Made by a program: the position numbers and the translations under genes. Below, one piece after another: positions 27,959-35,825 of a stretch of 64,000 nt of DNA. Numbering within the stretch: position 1 is the first letter of the stretch; the number at the start of each line of letters is the position of its first letter. This DNA comes from Methanomassiliicoccales archaeon. GTDB lineage: Archaea; Thermoplasmatota; Thermoplasmata; Methanomassiliicoccales; UBA472. The stretch lies in assembly GCA_026394395.1 (NCBI GenBank), contig JAPKYK010000003.1:200547-264546 (forward strand), in the 5' to 3' direction. The notes below the pieces were generated by a model. The model saw only the letters and a program-made list of their open reading frames with translations, made no database searches and had not been told where the DNA came from.

Positions 27959-29263
27959 TCAGCGCCGCTTCCTCTTCGACATCTTCATGATCGCTGCCAG
28001 CACCGGGAACTTGGCCATCTTCTCCTCGCTGATCATCTTCCCCGTCAGCAGTATGTCCTTCTTGAACAGGGTGACGGCGACGAACATGGCCAACAGCGCC
28101 ATGATCGTCGAGTAGGCAATCCCGGCGAGCACCAGCGGATAATCGTCGAACATCAGGGAGCGCATGGCGATCATGGGATGGGAGAAGGGTATGGCGAACA
28201 CCAATATCTTGGCCACCAGCGGCAGGGTGTCGAAATCGGTGAACATGGTGATGAACATGGGTATCATGGCCAGGAACGTCACCGGCATGGTCATGGTCTG
28301 GGCCGCCTTGTAGTTCTTGGTGAATATGCCTAGTATCATGCACAAGGCCAGGGCGAACACCAGGGCGGCGAAGAGCGAAGCCCCGACCAGCACGTAGTCC
28401 AGAAGGTCCAAGGTCAGCCCGTACTGCGCCAGGTCGATGCTGGACGATCCCATCAGGGAATTGAAGTAGAAGCTCATGCCCAGCATGTAGATGACCGCCA
28501 TTATCAGGCCGACCACGGCCGCGCCCAGCAACTTGCCGAAGACGATGGACGTGCGGCTGATGGGCATCGTGAGCAGCGTTTCCAGGGTCTTGTTCTCCTC
28601 CTCCGAGCCCATGGAGGAGATGACGATGCTACCAGCGTAGATTATCACCATCATGACGATCAATGGCATGATGAAGGACTGGGAGGACATGACGCTGGAG
28701 AGGGTGACCGGGGATATGCCGGCCATCTCCTTGTCCTTGAAAATGGTGGTCTCGGTCAGCTGCGTGGGGTTCAGGATGATGGTGGCATTGTTGCTCAGGT
28801 CATAGGTGATCAGGGTGGCCGAGATGGTCTGGTCCACATTGAACAGCACGTTCTCCGCCACGGCGCTTGGGAGCGAATCCATGATGCCGGCGCCCTTCAT
28901 AATCCAGTAGGCCTCGATGGTGCCGGTCTTGTTACTCAGTATGTCCGAGGTGAAGTTGCTGGGGATGATGAAGAGGGCCACACCGTCCTCGTCGTCCAGG
29001 GTCTGCAAGGCCTCCTGCACGCTGTTCCCCACGTACACTATCTCAGCCGTCTGGTTCATGACCTGGAAGGCCACCTCTGAAAGGATCTCGGTGTCGTTGT
29101 TTATCAGGGCGATCTTGGGCGGTTCGTCCAGCGAGTTCTCCACGCCGCTGAAAGCCCCTCCGAGGGAACCGAACAGCAGGGCGATGACGATTATGGGGAT
29201 TAGAGTGGCCGGGGTGAGCAGCTCTTTGATCTCCTTCCTGGCTATCTTCGACAGGTTGCTCAT
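27959..29263 (-). CDS. ABC-2 type permease (NatB-like)
   Basis: A 434-residue membrane subunit. One helix lies at residues 16-38, a large external domain at about 45-210, and about five or six helices follow from 220 to 420. The topology matches the sodium/drug-export NatB/YhaP type. It overlaps the ATPase gene by 4 bases and the two form one exporter. Substrate unknown. Confidence 0.87.
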   Translation of the reverse strand: MSNLSKIARKEIKELLTPATLIPIIVIALLFGSLGGAFSGVENSLDEPPKIALINNDTEILSEVAFQVMNQTAEIVYVGNSVQEALQTLDDEDGVALFIIPSNFTSDILSNKTGTIEAYWIMKGAGIMDSLPSAVAENVLFNVDQTISATLITYDLSNNATIILNPTQLTETTIFKDKEMAGISPVTLSSVMSSQSFIMPLIVMMVIIYAGSIVISSMGSEEENKTLETLLTMPISRTSIVFGKLLGAAVVGLIMAVIYMLGMSFYFNSLMGSSSIDLAQYGLTLDLLDYVLVGASLFAALVFALALCMILGIFTKNYKAAQTMTMPVTFLAMIPMFITMFTDFDTLPLVAKILVFAIPFSHPMIAMRSLMFDDYPLVLAGIAYSTIMALLAMFVAVTLFKKDILLTGKMISEEKMAKFPVLAAIMKMSKRKRR

Positions 29264-29979
29264 TCCTTCACCACCGTGACGAACACTTCCTCGATGTTGT
29301 TGGCCCCATATCTCTCCTTAAGTTCGGCCGGCGTCCCTTCGGCCATTATCCTGCCGTCGTTGATGAGGGCGATGCGGTCGCATAGGAGCTCGACCTCTAA
29401 CATATTGTGCGAGGACAGTAGCACCGTAGTGCCCTGTGCGGCGAACGCTTTCACCGTGCGCCTTATCTCCTGCGCGTTCAGCACGTCCAAGCCGGAGGTC
29501 AGCTCGTCCAGGATGGCCAATTTCGGTTTGATCATCAGTGCTCTGGCCACCAGCAGGCGCCGGGCCATGCCCTTGCTGTACGTCTCGACCTTATCATCTA
29601 TCCTCTCGCCCAGGTTAGCGATCTCCAACCCCCGGGCCACCAGTTCTTCCGCTCCCTTGCCCTCGGCGAAGAACTGGGCAATGAACTTCAGGTACTCGCG
29701 ACCTCTGAGGTGCTTGTAGGCCCCGGCGTCCTCAGGGAGGTAGCTTATGACCTTCCTGACCTGGTCCGGCTTGTTCCTAAGGTCGATGCCTTGTATCTTA
29801 ACTTCCCCTCCGGTGATCTCCAGCAGCGTCGACAGGATACGCAGGGTGGTGGTCTTGCCCGCCCCGTTCGGGCCGATGAGACCGTATACCTCTTTCTCCC
29901 GCACGTTGAACGATATCCCCTTGATCGCTTTGAAGGACCCATAATCCTTGACCAGGTCCTTGACCTCAATGGCGAACAT
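29260..29979 (-). CDS. ABC transporter ATPase (NatA-like)
   Basis: A 239-residue ATP-binding subunit. Walker A GPNGAGKTT near residue 40, signature YSKGMARRLLVARAL near 135, Walker B LAILDELTSGLD near 158, and the switch histidine in LLSSHNM. The ATG at 29979 matches the usual family start (MFAIEVKDLVKDYG); the frame is open upstream but composition there is poor. It is the partner of the permease that overlaps it. Confidence 0.92.
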   Translation of the reverse strand: MFAIEVKDLVKDYGSFKAIKGISFNVREKEVYGLIGPNGAGKTTTLRILSTLLEITGGEVKIQGIDLRNKPDQVRKVISYLPEDAGAYKHLRGREYLKFIAQFFAEGKGAEELVARGLEIANLGERIDDKVETYSKGMARRLLVARALMIKPKLAILDELTSGLDVLNAQEIRRTVKAFAAQGTTVLLSSHNMLEVELLCDRIALINDGRIMAEGTPAELKERYGANNIEEVFVTVVKE

Positions 29980-30081
29980 CAAGATTCCCCGGTTGGTGGT
30001 TAATACATACTCGTTAAAAAATTTGTTGCATCTGGATAAACACTGAAAAACGGTTGGAGATAAATATCGGAAAAAATAATC

Positions 30082-30708
30082 ATGGACGATATGCGAGAAC
30101 GCCTCATCCAATTAGGTCCCCTAGCTGGAATAGCGGGTACGTTCTCCTTCAACCTTCTTTTCATCGTGCCGGTCTCCCTGCACAGCGATTGGCGCTTCGG
30201 TATCGACTTCATGAACGTGCTGGGAACCCCTAAATCGGACGCCGGACTTTTCAATTATGCCGTCATGCTGATGGGCGCCCTGAGCGTCGTTTTCGCCCTG
30301 GGCCTTGATCAGTTCATCTCCTGGCACTTTCTGGGAAAGATATCGACCTTTAGCTTCATCGTGGGCTCCGCCGCCCTCTTCCTGGTGGGCTTCTTCCCTA
30401 TCAATTACGGAGATCTGCACGACAAGTTGACCTGGGTGTTCTTCATCTTCGTGATGTCCATGATTCTAATGGTGCCGCTGATGTGGAACACCAACAGGCT
30501 GGACAGAATAGCCTTTATCAGCATCATTATCGTTTCGGCCTTCAGTTTGATAGGCGAGGCTATGGTGCAATTGGGGCTGATCAGGAACGAGCTTTGCGAG
30601 ATCCTGGTAGTGCTGGTCTTAGGCGTGTGGATCGTGGTCATCTCGGTGCTTATGCTGTTGAAGCTGCGGAAGGAGCGCCTGACGGTCACTCCCGATAACG
30701 GTAGCTGA
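30082..30708 (+). CDS. DUF998-family membrane protein
   Basis: A 208-residue protein with six predicted helices, beginning LGPLAGIAGTFSFNLLFIVPVSLHSDWRF. The six-helix DUF998 family is of unknown function, common in archaea and actinobacteria. It lies divergent from the ABC exporter (about 100 bases apart) and overlaps the convergent hypD gene by 23 bases. Confidence 0.72.
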   Translation: MDDMRERLIQLGPLAGIAGTFSFNLLFIVPVSLHSDWRFGIDFMNVLGTPKSDAGLFNYAVMLMGALSVVFALGLDQFISWHFLGKISTFSFIVGSAALFLVGFFPINYGDLHDKLTWVFFIFVMSMILMVPLMWNTNRLDRIAFISIIIVSAFSLIGEAMVQLGLIRNELCEILVVLVLGVWIVVISVLMLLKLRKERLTVTPDNGS

Positions 30709-31759
30709 TGTTGCAGCTGCCTTCCCGGCTGACCATGCAAGGGCCCATGGGGCGCTTGGGCGAGCAGCCGTGGCCGAAGGCCGGACACTCCTCCGAACGG
30801 ATCAGCCCACGCAGCACCTCGCCGCAGCGGCATCCGCCCATGTCCTCCTTGACCTTGGGAGCGCCCTTCAGAACATTCTCGTAGACAAGGCGGGCGTTGT
30901 GCCTGGATAGGTCGTCGGCCACTTCCAAGGCGCTCAGGGGCAGCATGGGGAAGCCGCGCCAGGCTCGGTCCTCCTCTTTGAACGCTCGTGCCAGCATCTC
31001 CTTGGCCTTGGGATTGCCCTCCGGTCGGACCACCCGGGGATATTCGTTCTCCACCTCGGACCGCCCTTCCTTCACTTGCTTGGCCAGCATGTATACGCCC
31101 ATTAGAAGGTCTAGGGGCTCGAAGCCGGTGACCACCTGCGGAACGCCTTTCGGACCGGCGAACGGAGCGAAGGGCTCCATGCCGATTATGGTGGCCACGT
31201 GCCCCGGCTGGATGAGCCCGTCTATCCTGACCTCGCCCATGGCGAAGAGGGCTTGGAGGGCGGGTGGCAGCAGCCGGTGGCAGCTGAGCACGCTGAAGTT
31301 CTGGGGAGGGGAGTGCAACAGGGCGTAGGCGGTGGAAGGGCTGGTGGTCTCGAAGCCGATGGCCATGAACACCATGCGATCGACCTCGTGGCTCATGCGC
31401 AGAGCGTCCTCGACAGAATAAACGACACGTATGTCCGCCCCCTCGGCCTTGACGTCCGCCAGCGAACCGATGGGCGTGGGCACGGCCATCATGTCCCCGA
31501 ACACCGTTATGGTCATGCCGGCCCGGGCCAGGGTTATGGTCTCGACGACCTCCTTGGTTGTAGTGACGCAAACGGGGCATCCCGGCCCCTGCCCGATGGT
31601 CACGCCGACATCGGAGAGCATCTTCTCCAGACCGAACTTGACCAGGGTGTCCTGATGCGTGCCGCAGACGTGCATGAACCGGACGTCCAGGTCCATGCCT
31701 TTCAGCTTCTCCATTATCTTGGAGGCCGTACCCTCGTCACGATATCTGAGGTCCTTCAT
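30686..31759 (-). CDS. hypD: Hydrogenase maturation protein HypD
   Basis: Scaffold for making the Fe(CN)2CO group of NiFe hydrogenases. The 357-residue protein has HVCGTHQDTLVKFG near residue 28, GPGCPVCVT near 60, GFETTSPSTAYAL near 139, and a C-terminal cysteine set in GGCRCGEVLRGL, ECPAFGHGCSP and GPCMVSREGSCNI that holds a 4Fe-4S cluster. The ATG at 31759 shares one base with the hypA stop, so the two are translationally coupled. Confidence 0.95.
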   Translation of the reverse strand: MKDLRYRDEGTASKIMEKLKGMDLDVRFMHVCGTHQDTLVKFGLEKMLSDVGVTIGQGPGCPVCVTTTKEVVETITLARAGMTITVFGDMMAVPTPIGSLADVKAEGADIRVVYSVEDALRMSHEVDRMVFMAIGFETTSPSTAYALLHSPPQNFSVLSCHRLLPPALQALFAMGEVRIDGLIQPGHVATIIGMEPFAPFAGPKGVPQVVTGFEPLDLLMGVYMLAKQVKEGRSEVENEYPRVVRPEGNPKAKEMLARAFKEEDRAWRGFPMLPLSALEVADDLSRHNARLVYENVLKGAPKVKEDMGGCRCGEVLRGLIRSEECPAFGHGCSPKRPMGPCMVSREGSCNISYRYRE

Positions 31760-32127
31760 TATTGCACCACCTTCATCGACGTCACCCGGCAGGACTGTCC
31801 CTTCAGCACCTTGACCTTCCCCCGACATTTGGGGCAGATCAGGGAGGGCATGGTCATGTGGTATTCCTCGCCCAGCTTGTCAGCCTTTCCCTGATAGCCG
31901 CAGGACAGGCAGAGCAGTTCGGTCTCCTCCGGCTCGATCACCAGCTTGGAGCCTTCGAGCAGCGTTTCCCGGGTGATTATCTCGTAGGCGAACTGCAGCT
32001 GCTCCTCGCCCAGGAAGGTGAGTTCGCCGAGGGTCAGGCTGACCTCCTCCACCTTCAGGACCTTGTGCTTCTCCAGTTCCTTGAGCACGCTCTCCACGAT
32101 GCCGGACATCACCGAGACTTCATGCAT
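31759..32127 (-). CDS. hypA: Hydrogenase nickel-insertion protein HypA
   Basis: A 122-residue nickel metallochaperone. It starts MHEVSVMSGIV, whose amino group, H2 and E3 form the nickel site. The zinc domain has CLSC near residue 74 and CPKC near 100. In other organisms HypA hands nickel to hydrogenase together with HypB. It is the first gene of hypA-hypD. hypB, C, E and F are not in the window. Confidence 0.95.
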   Translation of the reverse strand: MHEVSVMSGIVESVLKELEKHKVLKVEEVSLTLGELTFLGEEQLQFAYEIITRETLLEGSKLVIEPEETELLCLSCGYQGKADKLGEEYHMTMPSLICPKCRGKVKVLKGQSCRVTSMKVVQ

Positions 32128-32201
32128 CGTCTACGCCAATCCATCAACCATTATTAATCCCTGCCCTCACCTCGTCCGCCGGGGGCGAAGGAAGACTGGC
32201 G

Positions 32202-32534
32202 TTGAGCAATCCTGATATACGCTTAGGGAAATACCAATCCCCGTTCAACATGCCGGACGAAAAACCGAACAGCGACGCGGCCATCGAGTCCATCATCGAG
32301 GGCAAGAAGATGGAGGCCTATGCGGAGCATCGCACCAAGGACATGCACGCCTGCACCCTGTGCGGCGCCATCGGCTACCGGAAGCGCCCCATGCGTCCGG
32401 TCGGCCATAGGTGGATATGCATCGACTGCCTGCGGTCGCTGAAGGAGACCTTGGAAGGACTGGATCAATGGGAAGCGGAGATCCAGCTGGAAAAGGAGAT
32501 GTCCAAGAAGATCGATGAGACCCTGCGCACTTGA
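32202..32534 (+). CDS. Small zinc-ribbon hypothetical protein
   Basis: A 110-residue protein with CTLC near residue 51 and CIDC near 73, a zinc ribbon with a basic loop (YRKRPMRP), flanked by acidic helices. TTG at 32202 is favoured because AAGGAAG (32188-32194) lies 7 bases upstream; ATG at 32250 is the alternative. No family recognised. It is divergent from hypA and convergent with nth. Confidence 0.62.
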   Translation: MSNPDIRLGKYQSPFNMPDEKPNSDAAIESIIEGKKMEAYAEHRTKDMHACTLCGAIGYRKRPMRPVGHRWICIDCLRSLKETLEGLDQWEAEIQLEKEMSKKIDETLRT

Positions 32535-33188
32535 TCATACCTTCTTAGGCAGCTTGGCGTAGTAATTGCACACATCTTTTACCGGACAGTTCGCGCAGTG
32601 GGGATTGCGCGGAAGGCACACCTTTTGCCCGAAGCGAACCATGGTGGCGTTTATGTCGCACCACAACCCCCGGGGGAACTTTTTTCGCAGCGCTATCTCC
32701 GTCTCGTCCGGGGTCTTGCAATCGGCCAGCCCGATGCGGTTGCTGATGCGGTGGACGTGTACGTCCACGCATATGGCCGGTTCCTTGAAGGCGTAGGCCA
32801 TTACGCAGTTGGCCGTCTTCCGTCCTACCATCGGCCATTTGGTCATCGCCTCTATATCCTTGGGCACCTGCCCCCCGTTCTCCTGCACCAGACGGGCGAT
32901 CTCCTTTATGGCCTTGGACTTGGCCTTGTAGAAGCCTACCGGTCGGATGATATTCTCCAGTTCCTCGAGCGGAGCCCCGGCCATCTCCGCCGGGCTGTAG
33001 AAACGGCGGAAGAGGTCCGAGGACGCCTTGTAGGTATTGAGGTCCCTGGTCCTTTGGGACAGAACGGTCGCCACCATCACATGGAAGGGGTCCCTCTCCC
33101 ACCAGGTCTCCCCCTCGTCGATCAGGCCGGGGAAGGCCTGCCCCTTCACCGAATCGCGCATGGTCCGCAACAGCCACCTAAGGTCCAT
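32535..33188 (-). CDS. nth: Endonuclease III (DNA glycosylase/AP lyase)
   Basis: Removes oxidised pyrimidines in base excision repair. The 217-residue protein has the helix-hairpin-helix with catalytic lysine in MVGRKTANCVMAY near 123, the catalytic aspartate in CVDVHVHRISNRIG near 140, and the 4Fe-4S motif C-x6-C-x2-C-x5-C (CLPRNPHCANCPVKDVC) near 190. Its start overlaps the end of folC by 11 bases. Confidence 0.94.
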   Translation of the reverse strand: MDLRWLLRTMRDSVKGQAFPGLIDEGETWWERDPFHVMVATVLSQRTRDLNTYKASSDLFRRFYSPAEMAGAPLEELENIIRPVGFYKAKSKAIKEIARLVQENGGQVPKDIEAMTKWPMVGRKTANCVMAYAFKEPAICVDVHVHRISNRIGLADCKTPDETEIALRKKFPRGLWCDINATMVRFGQKVCLPRNPHCANCPVKDVCNYYAKLPKKV

Positions 33189-34464
33189 GCCTTCCCTCCA
33201 AGTAGCTCATGGCCTCGCCCACCGTGTACAGCGAGCCGCTGACCATGACCATTCCTTTTTTACCGGCCAACTGCCTGGCCTCCCGTACGGCGTTGCTTAC
33301 GCCCTCCACGGTCCGGCAGCGTGGGTTCGCTCCCTGGCAGGCAGCGAGCAGCTCCTCGGACGACAAAGCTCGAGGCGTGCGAGCGCTGGTGCAGATGACC
33401 TGGTCGAAATGAGGCCCCAGGATTCTCATCGTCCCTCGCACGTCCTTGTCGCGCAGCATGCCAACAACCAATATGCGGGGGGAGCCTGGCAGGATGTCCA
33501 GCTCTGCGGCCACAACCGAGGCTCCGTGCGGGGTGTGGGTGACGTCCAGGATGGTAAGGGGCCCCTTGAGCACCACATCCAATCTCCCTGGCCATCTGAC
33601 CTTGGCCAGACCTTCCAAGATGCTTTCCTTGGACAGTTCGATGTGCTGCCCCAAGATCAGCGCGCACTCCGCGGCCACCGCCGCGTTCTCGCACTGGTAT
33701 CTTCCCAGCAAGCCGAGGCGCACGTCGGTTCCCAGCGACGGCAAGCGGACCGTCGTTCCTTCCATTTCCCTTCCTATGCATTCCGCCTGGAAGTCCACTC
33801 CCATCGCCCTGAGGGAGGAGGAGTGGCATCTGGCCATGTGAGATATCATACGAAGCGCCTCAGGCGACTGGGGGGAGGAGATGACCGGAACGCCTTCTTT
33901 GATTATGGAGGCCTTCTCGTAAGCGATCTTGCTCACCGTGTCCCCCAGAAAAGCGGTATGCTCCAGGCTGATGGGGGTGATCACGCAGCACCGGGGATGA
34001 AGGACGTTCGTAGCGTCCAGCCTTCCGCCCATGCCCACCTCCACCACTGCTTCCTCCACCCCCTGATCGGCGAAATGCAGGAAGGAGAGGGCCGTGGTTA
34101 TCTCGAAGAAGGTCAGAGGGCGGGGGAACCTTCCGTCATCCATAAGCTCCCTGACCTCGGAGATCATCTTGCCCAGTCTGGCCTCGGGCATCTCCACTCC
34201 GTCGATGGTGATCCTCTCGGTGAAACGGACCAGGTGGGGGGAGGTGTACAGCCCGGTGCGGTATCTTCCGGAGCGCAGGATGGAGGCGGTGAGGGCGGAT
34301 ACGGACCCTTTGCCGTTGGAACCGGCCACGTGCACCGTTCCGAACTTGTCCTGGGGGTCTCCGAGGCGACTCAGCAAGGCCCGCACGTTCGACAGGCCCA
34401 GCTTGAGGCCGGCGTTCTCCAGGGAATACAACCAGAGCAGATCCTCATTCAGAGTGGCGTTCAC
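33178..34464 (-). CDS. folC: FolC-family folate/dihydrofolate glutamate ligase
   Basis: A 428-residue Mur-ligase-type enzyme adding glutamate to pteroate or folates. It has the ATP loop HVAGSNGKGSVSAL near residue 45, TSPHLVRFTERI near 73, FFEITTALSFLHF near 119, VEVGMGGRLDATNV near 141 and HTAFLGDTV near 170. FolC is patchy in archaea, many of which use methanopterin instead, so it suggests a folate-type C1 carrier here. It overlaps both neighbours (nth and the asparagine-synthase-like gene) in one operon. Confidence 0.9.
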   Translation of the reverse strand: MNATLNEDLLWLYSLENAGLKLGLSNVRALLSRLGDPQDKFGTVHVAGSNGKGSVSALTASILRSGRYRTGLYTSPHLVRFTERITIDGVEMPEARLGKMISEVRELMDDGRFPRPLTFFEITTALSFLHFADQGVEEAVVEVGMGGRLDATNVLHPRCCVITPISLEHTAFLGDTVSKIAYEKASIIKEGVPVISSPQSPEALRMISHMARCHSSSLRAMGVDFQAECIGREMEGTTVRLPSLGTDVRLGLLGRYQCENAAVAAECALILGQHIELSKESILEGLAKVRWPGRLDVVLKGPLTILDVTHTPHGASVVAAELDILPGSPRILVVGMLRDKDVRGTMRILGPHFDQVICTSARTPRALSSEELLAACQGANPRCRTVEGVSNAVREARQLAGKKGMVMVSGSLYTVGEAMSYLEGRHGP

Positions 34465-35219
34465 AGGCGCACCTCCTGGACCCAGCTTCGGAGGTCCATC
34501 TTATCCCTCGATGCCATCCTCTTTATGGAGTTGGCGATGCCCGAGCCGTACTGCGCGGCCTTCTTTGGAGCGGCCGCGGCGGACAGCATCAGATCCGATG
34601 CCAGAAGACGGAGGGGCGCCTTATTGCCCAACTCGCCGATCATCTCACCGGAGGAGAAGCGGCGGGCGGCCTCGACCACCTCGGGACACAAGTAAGGACA
34701 GATCATCTCCTTCCCGAAGTAGCTGACGATGCGGTTCTCCAATTGACGCCCCCGGGTCAAAAGATTTTCCTGGTCCAAGCGCATGGCCCTTTCCCTTTCC
34801 TCGGTTCCCATGGCCGCGTAGCGGGCGTAGCCGCAGAAAAGCTCGTCGGCCCCCTGGCCGCTCATCAGCCTTATCTCGGGGACGACGGAACAGACGAAGT
34901 ACAGGGGTAGCTCGAATGATATGACCAGAGGATCGTCCAGTCCCATCTCGGAGCGCAAAAAGTGCACGCCCTGTCGGACCATCCCATCGTTCAGGGTGAT
35001 CTGTTGCCAGGGCAAGCTCAGCTCCTCCGCACCTTTTCTTGCCGCCCCTATGTCGTGAGCCCCGGGGAACCCCACGGTGTACAGTTGAAGTTGGCTGTAC
35101 GGCCGGGCCATGGCGGCAAGCAGAGAGCTGTCCAGGCCTCCGGAGAACATCACCCCTGACTTACCATCCAGCCTGGCCTCCAGGCACGCTTCCAACGATC
35201 TCCGCAAATGAGAAAGCAT
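34461..35219 (-). CDS. Asparagine-synthase-like PP-loop protein without glutaminase domain
   Basis: A 252-residue protein corresponding only to the synthetase half of asparagine synthase B: SGVMFSGGLDSSLLAAMARP near residue 20 (PP-loop), LMSGQGADELFCGYARY near 117, and a helical C terminus. The N-terminal Cys-type glutaminase domain is absent and the preceding DNA is intergenic. It may use ammonia or have another acyl-adenylate substrate. It overlaps folC by 4 bases and is the first gene of this operon. Confidence 0.8.
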   Translation of the reverse strand: MLSHLRRSLEACLEARLDGKSGVMFSGGLDSSLLAAMARPYSQLQLYTVGFPGAHDIGAARKGAEELSLPWQQITLNDGMVRQGVHFLRSEMGLDDPLVISFELPLYFVCSVVPEIRLMSGQGADELFCGYARYAAMGTEERERAMRLDQENLLTRGRQLENRIVSYFGKEMICPYLCPEVVEAARRFSSGEMIGELGNKAPLRLLASDLMLSAAAAPKKAAQYGSGIANSIKRMASRDKMDLRSWVQEVRL

Positions 35220-35279
35220 GTCGTTGCCCAGTATGGACGACCATCTGATAATCCTTTCTTGAGATGCTGAATAGCATTA

Positions 35280-35298
35280 TTATTAATCAGAGTAATAA
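35280..35298. promoter_or_regulatory. Inverted repeat in the nikR upstream region
   Basis: TTATTA and TAATAA are separated by 7 bases, located 13 bases before the nikR ATG, in the short divergent region shared with the asparagine-synthase-like gene. It could be a regulator site, but AT-rich palindromes arise easily in archaeal promoters and it does not match the Escherichia coli NikR site. Confidence 0.3.
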
Positions 35299-35310
35299 GG
35301 AAGGGAGCCC

Positions 35311-35760
35311 ATGGATAATGTTACTAGGATTGGCGTCTCCCTCGAGCCGGAACTATTGGAGGATTTCGACAAGCTCATAGAGCGCAAGGGATACATCACC
35401 CGGTCCGAGGCCATAAGGGACCTGATCCGCAGCAATATGGCCAAGGATATCATCAAGGAAGATGAGAACGCCGAGGTCTTCGGGACCATCACCCTTTTCT
35501 ACAGCCACCACAAGGGCGGGGTGAAGGAGCGTCTGATGGATATACAGCACGAACATCACCATAAAATATTATCCTCCATCCACGTCCATTTGGATATCGA
35601 GCAGTGCCTGGAGGTGCTGATCGTTCATGGGACCGTGAAGGAGGTCAGACAATTGTCTGACGAATTGGGCAGCGTAAAGGGCGTCATACACCGGACGCTG
35701 CACCGCACGCCAGTGATCCTGGGCGAGGACCACGGGGAACATCATATCCACGAGCAGTGA
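35311..35760 (+). CDS. nikR: NikR nickel-responsive regulator
   Basis: A 149-residue ribbon-helix-helix regulator. Residues 1-45 (RIGVSLEPELLEDFDKLIERKGYITRSEAIRDLIR) form the DNA-binding domain. The ACT-like domain carries the nickel ligands in HHHKILSSIHVHLDIEQCLEVL (His, His-x-His and Cys). The C terminus is His-rich (GEDHGEHHIHEQ), perhaps extra metal binding. It probably represses nickel uptake. Context fits: hypA/hypD at 30.7-32.1 kb and a Ni-CODH at the window's end. Confidence 0.94.
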   Translation: MDNVTRIGVSLEPELLEDFDKLIERKGYITRSEAIRDLIRSNMAKDIIKEDENAEVFGTITLFYSHHKGGVKERLMDIQHEHHHKILSSIHVHLDIEQCLEVLIVHGTVKEVRQLSDELGSVKGVIHRTLHRTPVILGEDHGEHHIHEQ

Positions 35761-35825
35761 GCTGTTCAGAAAGGCGGGAGCTGGGGGAGAAACCTTTTAA
35801 AACAATAGCTCTTGATGCCCCCTCA

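Noticed and set aside
33037-34695. 552-codon open frame on the plus strand
   Set aside because: Antisense to folC and the asparagine-synthase-like gene, whose motifs are unmistakable; the product is low-complexity H/R/G/Q-rich and typical of GC-rich shadow frames.
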